Assembly: GCA_030019105.1 (NCBI GenBank)
Contig: JASEGY010000072.1
Location: 1 to 11,466, forward strand
Direction of reading: 5' to 3'
Source: a bacterium
GTDB taxonomy: Bacteria > UBA9089 > JASEGY01
Length of the DNA: 11,466 nucleotides
Shown: positions 1 to 6,711 of the stretch, piece after piece
Layout: each line of letters begins with the position of its first letter
How positions within the stretch are numbered: position 1 is the stretch's first letter
Made by a program: the position numbers and the translations under genes
Notes under the pieces: generated by a model
Database searches by the model: none
The model's input: only the letters and a program-made list of their open reading frames with translations
What the model was told of the DNA's origin: nothing

Positions 1-1
1 G

Positions 2-1026
2 GAAGATGATGAACTCTGTAAGAGATTATCAGAAATAGAAAAGGCCGGCCTTCGGGCAAAGGATTTAACTCAACAATTACTCACTTTCTCCAAAGGCGGA
101 GCGCCGATTAAGAAGCCTGTCTCTGTGCCGCAATTACTGAAGGATGTCATCCCCTTTGCCTTGAGTGGTTCCAATCTCAGGTGCGAATTTTGTATACCGG
201 ATGATCTCTGGCCGGTTGATTGTGATCCGGGCCAGATCAGTCAGGTGCTCAACAATCTGGTCATCAATGCCAGGGACAGTATGTCGGAAGGTGGGATAAT
301 AGAAGTTAAGCCGGAAAATATAATGGTAGAGGCGGGGGGCGCCATGCCCCGCCAGGCCGGCTCGGTCCTGCCAGAGGGTAAATATGTGAAGATTTCGGTT
401 AAAGACCACGGGTCCGGAATACCTCAAGAATATCTTGGCAGGATATTTGACCCCTATTTTACGACTAAAGAAGGGGGAACCGGTCTGGGGCTGGCTACGG
501 CCTTTTCCATTATCAGGAAACATAAGGGATATATTGATGTGGAATCCCGGGTGAGCCGCGGCACAACCTTTGATATCTATTTACCGGCTACTGAGGAAAA
601 AATTGTAATCGAGGAGAAGGAAACACCTGAGATATTTACAGGAAAAGGGAAAATATTGCTGATGGATGATGAGAAGGATATTAGAGATACTATGGCTAAT
701 CTGCTTGAGTATTTGGGTTACGAGGTTGATTTAGCTCAAGATGGTAATGAAGCGATCAATCTGTACAAAATGGCCAGAGAATCCGGCTGCCCCTTTGATG
801 CCGTTATCCTGGATTTAACCATTCCCGGGGGATGGGAGGCAAAACAGTCATCCGGAGACTGGCCGAGATCGACCCTGAAATTAAGGCCATTGTCTCTACC
901 GGTTATTCCGATGATCCGATAATGGCTGACCCGAAAAAATACGGCTTTAGCGGGGTGGTGGCCAAGCCTTTTGAAGTCAATGACCTGAGCCGGATGTTAC
1001 ACCGGATAGTAAACAAGGGACAGTAA
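2..1026 (+). CDS. Hybrid sensor histidine kinase with C-terminal receiver domain (5' partial, frameshifted)
   Basis: The reading frame is open from the first bases of the window, so the sensor region and phospho-accepting histidine lie upstream. What is visible is the end of the dimerisation helix (LTQQLLTFSKGG, about 67-102), then a HATPase domain with N-box NNLVINARDSM, G1 box DHGSGIP, F-box FDPYFTTK and G2 box GTGLGLA (about 240-590). A receiver domain follows, with acidic pair DD after KILLM, phospho-acceptor D in AVILDLT, the T in IVSTGY and the K in AKPF. The receiver is split. A run of five G at 827-831 needs one more base to give the usual IPGGMGGK; downstream residues continue in another frame from 832 to the TAA at 1024-1026. 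All catalytic motifs survive on both sides, so this is either a sequencing or assembly error or a recent mutation. As read, the protein ends early at 922 with an unrelated tail. The signal sensed and the target are unknown. Confidence 0.9.
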
Positions 1027-1027
1027 A

Positions 1028-1051
1028 CTGGCCGAAACGATGACCATCGCT
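1028..1051 (+). repeat. 24-bp dispersed repeat, copy 1
   Basis: This copy matches the family GGCC(G/C)AAACGATG followed by RNCA and a GCC-like end, and begins one base after the kinase stop codon. AAACGATG is invariant in all seven copies in the window. Here the right end is degenerate (CATCGCT). Confidence 0.75.
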
Positions 1052-1052
1052 T

Positions 1053-1140
1053 TCAGGTGGATAGGCTGAAGACTGAAGTTCAATCTTATGCTCACCGTAT
1101 TTGTCCCTAAAAGCCTTCCACCTTCAGTCTATCCACCTGA
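1053..1140. repeat. Hairpin-forming dispersed repeat (CTTCAG type), copy 1; possible bidirectional terminator
   Basis: The outer arms TCAGGTGGATAG (1053-1064) and CTATCCACCTGA (1129-1140) are perfect complements. They continue inward with CTGAAG/CTTCAG units, and the loop contains GTCCCTAAAAGCCTT. The same arm and the same internal motif recur at 6649-6711. It sits between two converging genes, so a transcript from either side would form the stem. A terminator role is inferred only, because there is no clean U tract directly after the stem. Confidence 0.7.
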
Positions 1141-1147
1141 TCGGTAA

Positions 1148-1171
1148 ATGGCCCAAACGATGATCAAGGCC
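1148..1171 (+). repeat. 24-bp dispersed repeat, copy 2
   Basis: This is a direct-orientation copy of the repeat at 1028, with intact GGCC at both ends around CAAACGATGATCAA. It lies 12 bases beyond the pncB stop codon. The two copies bracket the hairpin repeat between them. Confidence 0.75.
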
Positions 1172-1183
1172 GGGATAACAGAA

Positions 1184-2776
1184 CTACTGAATCTCGGTAA
1201 TCGGCGCTTCCTGCATCCAGAGTTCGTGAATAAAGTCATAGAGCCTGTTACTTACCGAGACCTTGTACGGTGTCGGATTTAGCGTCCGCAGGTGGTCATT
1301 TCTCATTAAACCAAGCTGGTCAAGGGTATAGCGCCGCAACTCTTTCACCGAAGGAAGCGGAACATTAATCCGGCCGTCCCAGACACATTGATGTAAGGAA
1401 ATGACTTCAGTTGGGATGACGTATACCCTTTTGGTTTCCTCAAAGGGGTGCCGGCAAAGAATCCGCTCACCAGGCCTGGGGGGGGCTTCGCCAACCGGAA
1501 TCATCAGGTCCAACAAAGCCGTTCCCTCTGAACCAATCAGGCGATACGCTTCCTTTCTACCCGGCAGAGTTACCTTGTCCACGTCTTGAGATAATTTAAT
1601 GCGCTGTTTGCCGTTGACCTCAACCAGTTTGTAAACACAACCCAGGGCAGGCTGTGTCTGGCAAGTGACCAGATGAGTGCCGATGCCGAAGACATCAATT
1701 TCATGTCCCTGTTGTTTCAAAGAGATCAAGGTGGCCTCGTTAATATCGTTGCTGGCGACAATCAACAAATTTGGGAAACCATCAACAGGAAATCGTTCTC
1801 TAACTTGCTGAAACATCTTTTTCGCTTTTTTGGACAAATAGGCCAGATCACCTGAATCCAGTCTAATCCCAATAGGCTTATAACCAATGGCATGGAGGGC
1901 CATGACCACAGAGAGAAAATTCGGCACCCCGGAGTTGAGCGTATCGTAGGTATCCACCAGGGCCAGAAATCCTTCGGGGAAGGCCTGAGCATAAGCGATA
2001 AAAGCCGCCAGCTCTCCTTCGTTCGTATGGTTGAAGCCAAGCTGTTTACGGAATTTGAGGGCCAGGCTAACGAAATCGTGTTTCTTCCCATCCGGATCAA
2101 TAATGGAATTAGTCTTCAGGTCATCAAGTCCGGAAAAAGAAGAGACATAGGAATGGGCATGTGTTCCCTTGACCGTAAGCCCGAAAAGTTTACCGGCCAG
2201 GACATTGCTTGTCCCGTTGAAGCCTCCGATGACGCTGTATCTGGAAGCGGATACAGCCCCATCCGGCCCCTGGGCTCTGCGAGCGCCGAATTCCAGGAGG
2301 ACCTTGCTCTCATCTCCCACGGCCAGCCGGAAACAGGCGGCGTTAGTCGCCACCAGGCCGGCATAATTGACCAGATTAAGTATGGTCGTCTCAAGTAGTT
2401 GGGCAATGGCCAGAGGCCCTTCCACCCGGATCAGAGGGATGCGTGGGAATACCACCGAACCTTCTCTGACAGCGTAGATCTTTATTTTTGAGCAATCCGC
2501 CCTTTTCAGCCAGTCAAAAAATTCCGCATCACATCCGGGCATTAAAGACTTGATATATTCAATATCTTCGTCTGCAAAACGGTAAGCGCTCACAAACCGC
2601 AGAACCTCTTCCAGGCCGGCAAATATAGTGAATGATTTGCCAAACGGATTTTGTCTGAAAAAGACATCAAAAACAGCCGGCTCTTCATGCTTGCCGTCCT
2701 TCCAATAGGCATAGGCCATCGTTAATTGATAAAAATCAGTTAACATCGGGCTTACGAAATTGTTTGCCGGTTTCAT
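1184..2776 (-). CDS. pncB: Nicotinate phosphoribosyltransferase (NAPRT-type)
   Basis: The product joins nicotinate to PRPP, with ATP hydrolysis, to give nicotinate mononucleotide in cytoplasmic NAD salvage. The 530-aa length fits the long NAPRT form found in animals and many bacteria (about 540 aa) better than the roughly 400-aa enterobacterial PncB. The N-terminal motif is DFYQLTMAYAYW (residues 14-25). The core has LLEFGARRAQGPDG (160-173), SNVLAGK (190-196) and GTHAHSYVSSFSG (204-216); His208 aligns with the histidine phosphorylated in this family, and the arginines at 166-167 with PRPP-binding residues. The start is set by AAGGAGG (complement of 2783-2789), seven bases from the ATG. It is the last gene of a tight run, only 18 bases after the CopG-like gene, so it is probably co-transcribed with it unless it has a promoter inside copG. 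The gene appears complete. Confidence 0.95.
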   Translation of the reverse strand: MKPANNFVSPMLTDFYQLTMAYAYWKDGKHEEPAVFDVFFRQNPFGKSFTIFAGLEEVLRFVSAYRFADEDIEYIKSLMPGCDAEFFDWLKRADCSKIKIYAVREGSVVFPRIPLIRVEGPLAIAQLLETTILNLVNYAGLVATNAACFRLAVGDESKVLLEFGARRAQGPDGAVSASRYSVIGGFNGTSNVLAGKLFGLTVKGTHAHSYVSSFSGLDDLKTNSIIDPDGKKHDFVSLALKFRKQLGFNHTNEGELAAFIAYAQAFPEGFLALVDTYDTLNSGVPNFLSVVMALHAIGYKPIGIRLDSGDLAYLSKKAKKMFQQVRERFPVDGFPNLLIVASNDINEATLISLKQQGHEIDVFGIGTHLVTCQTQPALGCVYKLVEVNGKQRIKLSQDVDKVTLPGRKEAYRLIGSEGTALLDLMIPVGEAPPRPGERILCRHPFEETKRVYVIPTEVISLHQCVWDGRINVPLPSVKELRRYTLDQLGLMRNDHLRTLNPTPYKVSVSNRLYDFIHELWMQEAPITEIQ

Positions 2777-2794
2777 GGTTAGCCTCCTTCCGCT

Positions 2795-3100
2795 TCAGGC
2801 TGCCGTCTGTCTTGATAAGTCACCGCTCGTCCTATGGGCCAGTTTTTCCTTTAATATGCCGCTGGCAAGATTCTTCACAGGCGTATTTACTTTTTTGGCG
2901 TATGCGTTTAATGCGAAGAAACTCTCCCTGTCAATCTCAATTTCAAAGTGCCGCCTTTTAATATCAATTGTCATGTCTACTGGTTCCAGATACTCTTCAT
3001 AATCACTTGTACTGTGAGTATCCCAGAACTCTCCTGCCTCCTCCTCGGAGGCAAAAGTATCAGGTAACGGGTCGATGCTTTTACTACTTTTGCTTTTCAT
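2795..3100 (-). CDS. CopG-type (ribbon-helix-helix) antitoxin-like protein
   Basis: This 101-aa protein has the two-part layout of the CopG_antitoxin/BrnA-like group. An acidic N-terminal segment reads FASEEEAGEFWDTHSTSDY (about residues 17-35). A ribbon-helix-helix domain follows, with a strand around DIKRRHFEIEIDRE and helices around SFFALNAYAKKV and PVKNLASGILKEKL. Such proteins usually bind their own promoter and neutralise a partner toxin. No BrnT- or RelE-like partner is visible next to it; instead it follows an unrecognised gene by two bases and precedes pncB by 18. The ribosome site is weak (GGGA, 7 bases before the ATG), so translational coupling to the upstream stop is likely. It may control the operon promoter at 4282-4310, which is inference. 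Confidence 0.75.
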   Translation of the reverse strand: MKSKSSKSIDPLPDTFASEEEAGEFWDTHSTSDYEEYLEPVDMTIDIKRRHFEIEIDRESFFALNAYAKKVNTPVKNLASGILKEKLAHRTSGDLSRQTAA

Positions 3101-3102
3101 AT

Positions 3103-3540
3103 TTATGTCCCAATCTTAATTTCTACCGTGAGATCATTGATAATATTCTGTCGATACAAAAGTCTTCTGCTTTTACTCCAATTATTACTTCTGAGTTTTC
3201 TGTTTTTGGGAGGTTCAAACTCGATGGATTCATCAGCTTTCAATTGTCTGACTTCAACGTGGGCATAATTGGAATCTAAAGGATCGTGACAGGGAGTAGC
3301 CATTCTTTCAAATCGTGAAGTTTCTACCGTGAAAGAATAGCATCCATCCGTAGTATTTATATTTTCCCGAAGTCTGATATCCGCAGGTTTTGAAAATCTG
3401 CTCCAATTACAGGAGAAATCAGGGAAACGAATAGAATGCACCCCTATTTCGGTAGTATCAGGAATCAGGTCTGATTGGTTGAAACTCCTGTAGAGTTTCT
3501 CGTTAGGGTAAAAATCGGAGGGAGAATACTTGTAAGTCAT
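3103..3540 (-). CDS. Conserved-looking hypothetical protein, second gene of the cassette
   Basis: I do not recognise a named family with certainty for this 145-aa product. It opens with YSPSDFYPNEKLYRSF. The middle is DLIPDTTEIGVHSIRFPDFSCNWSRFS in two stretches, pairing a turn-rich F-P-D-x-S-x-N motif with SRFSKP. Near the end is a His/Asn/Glu-containing block HDPLDSNYAHVEVR (about residues 84-97). The C-terminus is basic (KNRKLRSNNWSKSRRLLYR), then a strand-like LTVEIKIG. No signal peptide or membrane segment is visible. It starts nine bases after the stop of the upstream gene, has no obvious ribosome site and ends two bases before copG, so it looks translationally coupled. Pairing with the upstream gene and an antitoxin suggests an accessory cassette, but the activity is unknown. 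Confidence 0.7.
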   Translation of the reverse strand: MTYKYSPSDFYPNEKLYRSFNQSDLIPDTTEIGVHSIRFPDFSCNWSRFSKPADIRLRENINTTDGCYSFTVETSRFERMATPCHDPLDSNYAHVEVRQLKADESIEFEPPKNRKLRSNNWSKSRRLLYRQNIINDLTVEIKIGT

Positions 3541-3549
3541 TCAAAGATA

Positions 3550-3954
3550 TTATCCGTAAAGAAGGTTTACTGTCCGTGTAAAAGAAAAATCCTTTATGTC
3601 TTCACTTACTATAACGTTCTTCCTGGCATCATCATTCACAAGTGCCGCAGTTTCCGCAGTATTGTAAGTTTCCACAATCAAAGAACGATTATTGTTATAG
3701 CTTTTGTAAAAGATAGATATGCCTTCTTCTTTGTTGGGCACTATCTTGATAGGTATAAGGTCGTATTCTTTGTATAGGTAAAAACAGACCTCTTTTGCGA
3801 TCTCTTTTGAAGCAATGTTTGGCTCTGCAATACCTTCTTCCCTCCAACTACGGGGGAAAGGAATGTTGAAAATCAAATTCTCTACGTGACTATAAAAGGG
3901 GTCTCTCTTTTTTACAGGGATGTTATATTTGGTATTTGCAGCCAACTGACTCAT
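3550..3954 (-). CDS. Hypothetical protein, first gene of the cassette
   Basis: The product is 134 aa from the ATG at 3954 and has no family I can name. It contains an FNIPFPRSWREEG segment, a helix EIAKEVCFYLYKEYDL, a strand region PIKIVPNKEEGISIFYKSY, and NRSLIVETYNTAETAALV near the end. It is probably a small soluble alpha/beta protein. I chose the ATG at 3954 because GGGGA (complement of 3963-3967) is seven bases upstream. The longer open start at 4002 would read MAETMDIA from the terminal repeat of the inserted element and has no ribosome site. Before that insertion, the consensus promoter at 4282-4310 would have lain 30 bases from this start. It now has a leader of about 320 bases containing an inverted repeat, so expression may be reduced or altered. 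Confidence 0.7.
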   Translation of the reverse strand: MSQLAANTKYNIPVKKRDPFYSHVENLIFNIPFPRSWREEGIAEPNIASKEIAKEVCFYLYKEYDLIPIKIVPNKEEGISIFYKSYNNNRSLIVETYNTAETAALVNDDARKNVIVSEDIKDFSFTRTVNLLYG

Positions 3955-3978
3955 TGTTATTTCCCCACAGTAGTTATA

Positions 3979-4273
3979 GGCGATGTCCATCGTTTCGGCC
4001 ATTTGAAAATAGGAAGTAAGAAATGGGAAATAGGAAGTAAATCAAGATACTTCCCATTTCCTGATTTCCGGGATGATTCACCTTACTGTGAAAGCTTGCG
4101 GCTAAAAATTATCATTAACTTTCCGGAGTTAATCCTTTAGGATTTCATTAGTTATGAAAGGCTAAAGCCTAAACTCCAGAAAGAACGCAAGGTTTCACAA
4201 GAAAATGGACGATTTTTGAACCGTCCCTGATTTCCCATTTTCGACTTGAGTGGCCGAAACGATGATCAATGCC
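3979..4273. mobile_element. 295-bp non-autonomous insertion element (MITE-like), 24-bp repeat as terminal inverted repeats
   Basis: The ends are inverted copies of the 24-bp repeat (3979-4002 and 4250-4273), both starting GGC from outside and sharing CATCGTTTCGGCCA. TA flanks it on each side (3977-3978 and 4274-4275), as expected of a TA target duplication of the IS630/Tc1-mariner type. There is no coding region. The left internal part is a purine-rich repeat (AAATGGGAAATAGGAAGT and relatives). A 166-bp central part is bounded by 9-bp direct copies of CTGATTTCC (4061-4069 and 4227-4235). It lies exactly between a consensus promoter and the ribosome binding site of the gene at 3954. Confidence 0.65.
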
Positions 4274-4281
4274 TACATTTC

Positions 4282-4310
4282 ATTATAGACTGTGATATTT
4301 GATTTGTCAA
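4282..4310 (-). promoter_or_regulatory. Perfect sigma-70 promoter for the cassette-pncB operon
   Basis: On the minus strand TTGACA (4310-4305), a 17-base spacer and TATAAT (4287-4282) match the consensus at all 12 positions. It points toward the gene starting at 3954. The 295-bp element begins seven bases after the -10 box (just beyond the flanking TA), so transcription would start near or inside the element's right end. Confidence 0.7.
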
Positions 4311-4330
4311 ATCTTTTTTGCCTTCTACAC

Positions 4331-4452
4331 GGCCTTGTCCATCGTTTGGGCCAGTCAAGTCGAAAATGAGAAATGGGAAGTATCTTGATTTACTTCCTAT
4401 TTCCCATTTCTTACTTCCCATTTTTAAAATGACCGAAACGATGGACAAAGCC
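4331..4452. mobile_element. 122-bp short relative of the 295-bp element, inverted
   Basis: The ends are inverted copies of the 24-bp repeat (4331-4354 and 4429-4452). Read on the other strand, it is collinear with the 295-bp element: the purine-rich block 4370-4424 matches 4006-4060 with one difference, and the segment TCATTTTCGACTTGA matches its right part. The central 166-170 bp are missing. It lies four bases beyond the stop of the permease gene at 4457. No TA duplication is evident. Confidence 0.6.
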
Positions 4453-4456
4453 CAAA

Positions 4457-5647
4457 TTACTCATACCTGAGCGCCTCTACCGGATTAAGCCTGGCGGCCA
4501 GATGAGCCGGATAGACGCCAAAGAATATCCCCACTAAGTAGGAGAAGGTAAAGCCTAAAAGAATCGCCCCACCTGAAAGAGAAATGGCCAGATCCATCAC
4601 CTTCGCGATCAAAAGAATCACTCCGGCCGCCGCTCCAATACCAATGATTCCGCCAAAAAGGCAAAGCATCAGGCTTTCGGTCAAGAACTGATAAAGGATA
4701 TTCTGTCTGGTGGCTCCGACCGCTTTTCTTATCCCCACCTCACGGGTTCGCTCCCGGACAGTTACCAACATAATATTCATAATCCCAATCCCACCCACCA
4801 CAAGGGAAATAGCCGCAATGCTGCTAATCACAATAGAGATGATATCCGTCACCTTGTCTACAATCTGGATGAACTCATCCATTGTGGTTACCTCCCAGCC
4901 CTCTCTGTCAGAAAAGAGCTTGAGGAGATGCCTCTTTATCCTCTCTTTAAGAATAGGAACGGACACGCCGTCCTTTGCCCTGATCAAGACCTCATAAATT
5001 TCATCTGCCCCTAACAGCCGCTGAAGAGCAGAGGAAGGTAGAATCAGGGCATTATTAAGGTCCCACGGGCCTAACTTTAATTTATAGGTCATTATCCCAA
5101 TTACCCGGAAGTATGTCCCTTCTACTTCTACATCTTGATGGCCTAATGCCTTTGAGCCGCCAAAGAGAGAATTAAAAAGGTCCCGGCCAATTATGCCAAC
5201 CTTTTGTGAGCTTTTGACCTCATGTTCCGTAAATATCCGTCCTCTGACAATATCCAGCTTCCACATCTCAAACCAATTGGCCGGAACCTCTAAAACCGGA
5301 ATCAATTTGTGCTCGCCTCTTACTTTCATGGTGGTAGAGAGAAAATATTCAGGGGCCACATCTTCAATTCCCGGAATATCCCTCTTCATTGCCCGGACTT
5401 GATCCTCGGTGAGATAGTCCAGCTTATCCTGCCGGGTTTCCATCATGATCTGGTTGCTGTGAGCCACGATCAGGTTGGTTCCTCCTCTGCCTAACTCGCT
5501 AAGGATCAACTCCTTTCCGCCCTGTCCTATGGTAATTATGGCCACAATGGAAAAAACTCCGATCATTACCCCCAGAACAGTCAGGAAGGCCCGTAGTTTA
5601 TATTGCCTTAAGCTTTTTAATGAGAATAGGATATATTCTATTAACAT
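4457..5647 (-). CDS. MacB-like ABC transporter permease (FtsX/MacB_PCD family)
   Basis: This inner-membrane permease of a tripartite exporter has 396 aa from the ATG at 5647. An N-terminal membrane helix (about residues 20-40, after LKSLRQYKLR) is followed by a large periplasmic domain including a MacB_PCD-like core. The C-terminal FtsX domain has three hydrophobic segments, with the typical GGIGIMNIMLVTVRERTREV and GIRKAVGATR motifs and the ending NPVEALRYE. An in-frame ATG 31 codons upstream adds only a Phe/Pro-rich stretch translated from an intergenic repeat. I prefer 5647 because the MLIEYILFSL start matches the family and a GA-rich AGAAGAGAG lies just ahead. The ATPase is a separate gene upstream. 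The substrate is unknown; in this family it ranges over macrolides, peptides and lipoproteins. Confidence 0.92.
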   Translation of the reverse strand: MLIEYILFSLKSLRQYKLRAFLTVLGVMIGVFSIVAIITIGQGGKELILSELGRGGTNLIVAHSNQIMMETRQDKLDYLTEDQVRAMKRDIPGIEDVAPEYFLSTTMKVRGEHKLIPVLEVPANWFEMWKLDIVRGRIFTEHEVKSSQKVGIIGRDLFNSLFGGSKALGHQDVEVEGTYFRVIGIMTYKLKLGPWDLNNALILPSSALQRLLGADEIYEVLIRAKDGVSVPILKERIKRHLLKLFSDREGWEVTTMDEFIQIVDKVTDIISIVISSIAAISLVVGGIGIMNIMLVTVRERTREVGIRKAVGATRQNILYQFLTESLMLCLFGGIIGIGAAAGVILLIAKVMDLAISLSGGAILLGFTFSYLVGIFFGVYPAHLAARLNPVEALRYE

Positions 5648-5679
5648 CTCTCTTCTTTGTAACTGTTCAGGGTGTAATG

Positions 5680-5807
5680 AAGGAAAAAGGGGAAAGTTGG
5701 GAAAAAGGGAAAAGAGGACTAATTTCATTGCAAATTGCAAATTTAGCCAATTAGTATTTCAAATTTAAAATGAATTTTCCATTTTTCCCTCTTTCCCCTT
5801 TTTCCTT
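5680..5807. repeat. Purine/pyrimidine-rich inverted repeat between ATPase and permease genes
   Basis: A 17-base arm AAGGAAAAAGGGGAAAG (5680-5696) is perfectly complementary to 5791-5807. Imperfect G/A-rich and C/T-rich extensions lie inside, with an AT-rich centre holding CAAATTGCAAATTT-like sequence. It forms a long stem in the efflux operon transcript and accounts for nearly all of the 167-base gap. Confidence 0.75.
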
Positions 5808-5814
5808 ATTTACA

Positions 5815-6480
5815 CTACCTTACAATCCGCCCATCTCTTAAGGTAATAATCCTTTTGGCGTAAGAGGCATTCTCGGAATCGTGGGTAACCAGAATAATCG
5901 TTGTCCCATCTTTATTCAACTCACTGAGCATCTCCATTATCTCTCTACTCGTAGCTGTATCTAAATTTCCGGTAGGTTCATCCGCACAAATAATGACAGG
6001 ATTGTTCACTAAAGCCCGCGCCAGGGCGACCCTTTGTTGCTCTCCACCGGAAAGTTCCGTTGGTGTCTGGTTAAACTTGGTCTCCAGGCCAACCCTTTGC
6101 AGTATCTCCTCTGCCTTCTGCGCTCTTTGTCTCCGGGGAACCCTCGAATAGGACAGGGGCAGCGTCACATTCTCTATTAAGGTTGCCCTGGGAAGCAGAT
6201 TGAAAGACTGGAAGGCAAAGCCTATTTTTTGGTTCCTTATCCCGGCCAATTCCAGATCACTTTTGGCCCCGACATCTTCTCCTTCTAATAGATACTTGCC
6301 GGAAGTGGGGCTGTCAAGGCAGCCGATAATATTCATCAAGGTTGATTTGCCCGAGCCGGAAGGGCCCATCACCGCTAAAAATTCACCCCTCTCAATGGAT
6401 AGAGAGATACCGTTTAAGGCAGCAAAACCCTCTTTGCCCATGGGGTAGACCTTTGTCAGGTCCTCTGTTTCAATAAGCAT
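5815..6480 (-). CDS. MacB/LolD-type ABC transporter ATPase
   Basis: This 221-aa ATP-binding subunit powers the neighbouring permease from the cytoplasmic face of the inner membrane. All motifs are present: Walker [10 protein letters not shown] (residues 39-47), Q-loop FQSFNLLP, signature LSGGEQQR, Walker [10 protein letters not shown]-loop GNLDT and switch histidine VTHD. The sequence [16 protein letters not shown] is typical of the MacB/LolD subfamily. I chose the ATG at 6480 over the one at 6486 because GGAG (complement of 6487-6490) is six bases from 6480 and touches 6486. It lies between the adaptor gene and the permease gene in the order adaptor-ATPase-permease. The gaps on both sides are filled with repeats, but the frame is intact. 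Confidence 0.93.
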   Translation of the reverse strand: MLIETEDLTKVYPMGKEGFAALNGISLSIERGEFLAVMGPSGSGKSTLMNIIGCLDSPTSGKYLLEGEDVGAKSDLELAGIRNQKIGFAFQSFNLLPRATLIENVTLPLSYSRVPRRQRAQKAEEILQRVGLETKFNQTPTELSGGEQQRVALARALVNNPVIICADEPTGNLDTATSREIMEMLSELNKDGTTIILVTHDSENASYAKRIITLRDGRIVR

Positions 6481-6489
6481 CAACATCTC

Positions 6490-6524
6490 CGGATTGCAGA
6501 TTTCGGATTGCGGATTGCGGATTT
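6490..6524 (+). repeat. Tandem heptamer repeat (GGATTGC/GGATTTC)
   Basis: Four to five imperfect 7-bp units read GGATTGC, AGATTTC, GGATTGC, GGATTGC, GGATTT. The same heptamer family occurs at 9569-9675 in both orientations. Confidence 0.75.
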
Positions 6525-6530
6525 AGCTCT

Positions 6531-6633
6531 GGTCCCCACGCTCTGTGTGGGAACCTCATTCAGGACGCTCTGCCTCATAAATATGTGACGCAGAGCGTCA
6601 CAGTCAGCATCCTCACGCAGAGCGTGGGGACGA
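6531..6633. repeat. Nested inverted repeat (CGCTCTG type)
   Basis: The outer arms GTCCCCACGCTCTG (6532-6545) and CAGAGCGTGGGGAC (6618-6631) are perfect 14-base complements. The inner arms GACGCTCTGC (6564-6573) and GCAGAGCGTC (6590-6599) form a second stem. TGACGCAGAGCGTCA at 6586-6600 is itself a near palindrome. It lies in the gap between the adaptor and ATPase genes and has no coding potential. Confidence 0.75.
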
Positions 6634-6648
6634 GAAGTATCGTACCTA

Positions 6649-6711
6649 CTCAGATAGATAGGCTGAAGGCTGTCCCTAAAAGCCTTCAGCCTTCAGTCTA
6701 TCCACCTGAGT
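6649..6711. repeat. Hairpin-forming dispersed repeat (CTTCAG type), copy 2
   Basis: CTCAG...TAGGCTGAAGGCT pairs with AGCCTTCAGCCTTCAGTC...CTGAG around a GTCCCTAAA loop. The loop motif and the right arm (CCTTCAGTCTATCCACCTGA) are shared with 1101-1140. The right end supplies the last codons and TAG stop of the adaptor gene. Confidence 0.75.

Noticed and set aside
1028..1171. The 24-bp copies at 1028 and 1148 as the two ends of another element
   Set aside because: They are in direct, not inverted, orientation and the flanks show no duplication, so an insertion unit cannot be defined here.
1892..2398. Open frame of 168 codons on the plus strand within pncB
   Set aside because: It is antisense to a well-conserved enzyme gene and has no ribosome site or recognisable motif.
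4266..4448. Small open frame across the element pair on the minus strand
   Set aside because: It consists of repeat sequence only; the same peptide (KWEIGSKSRYFPF) arises from both element copies.
5648..5740. N-terminal extension of the permease from an upstream ATG
   Set aside because: The 31 added residues are Phe/Pro-rich and translated from the inverted repeat; the family start matches the ATG at 5647.
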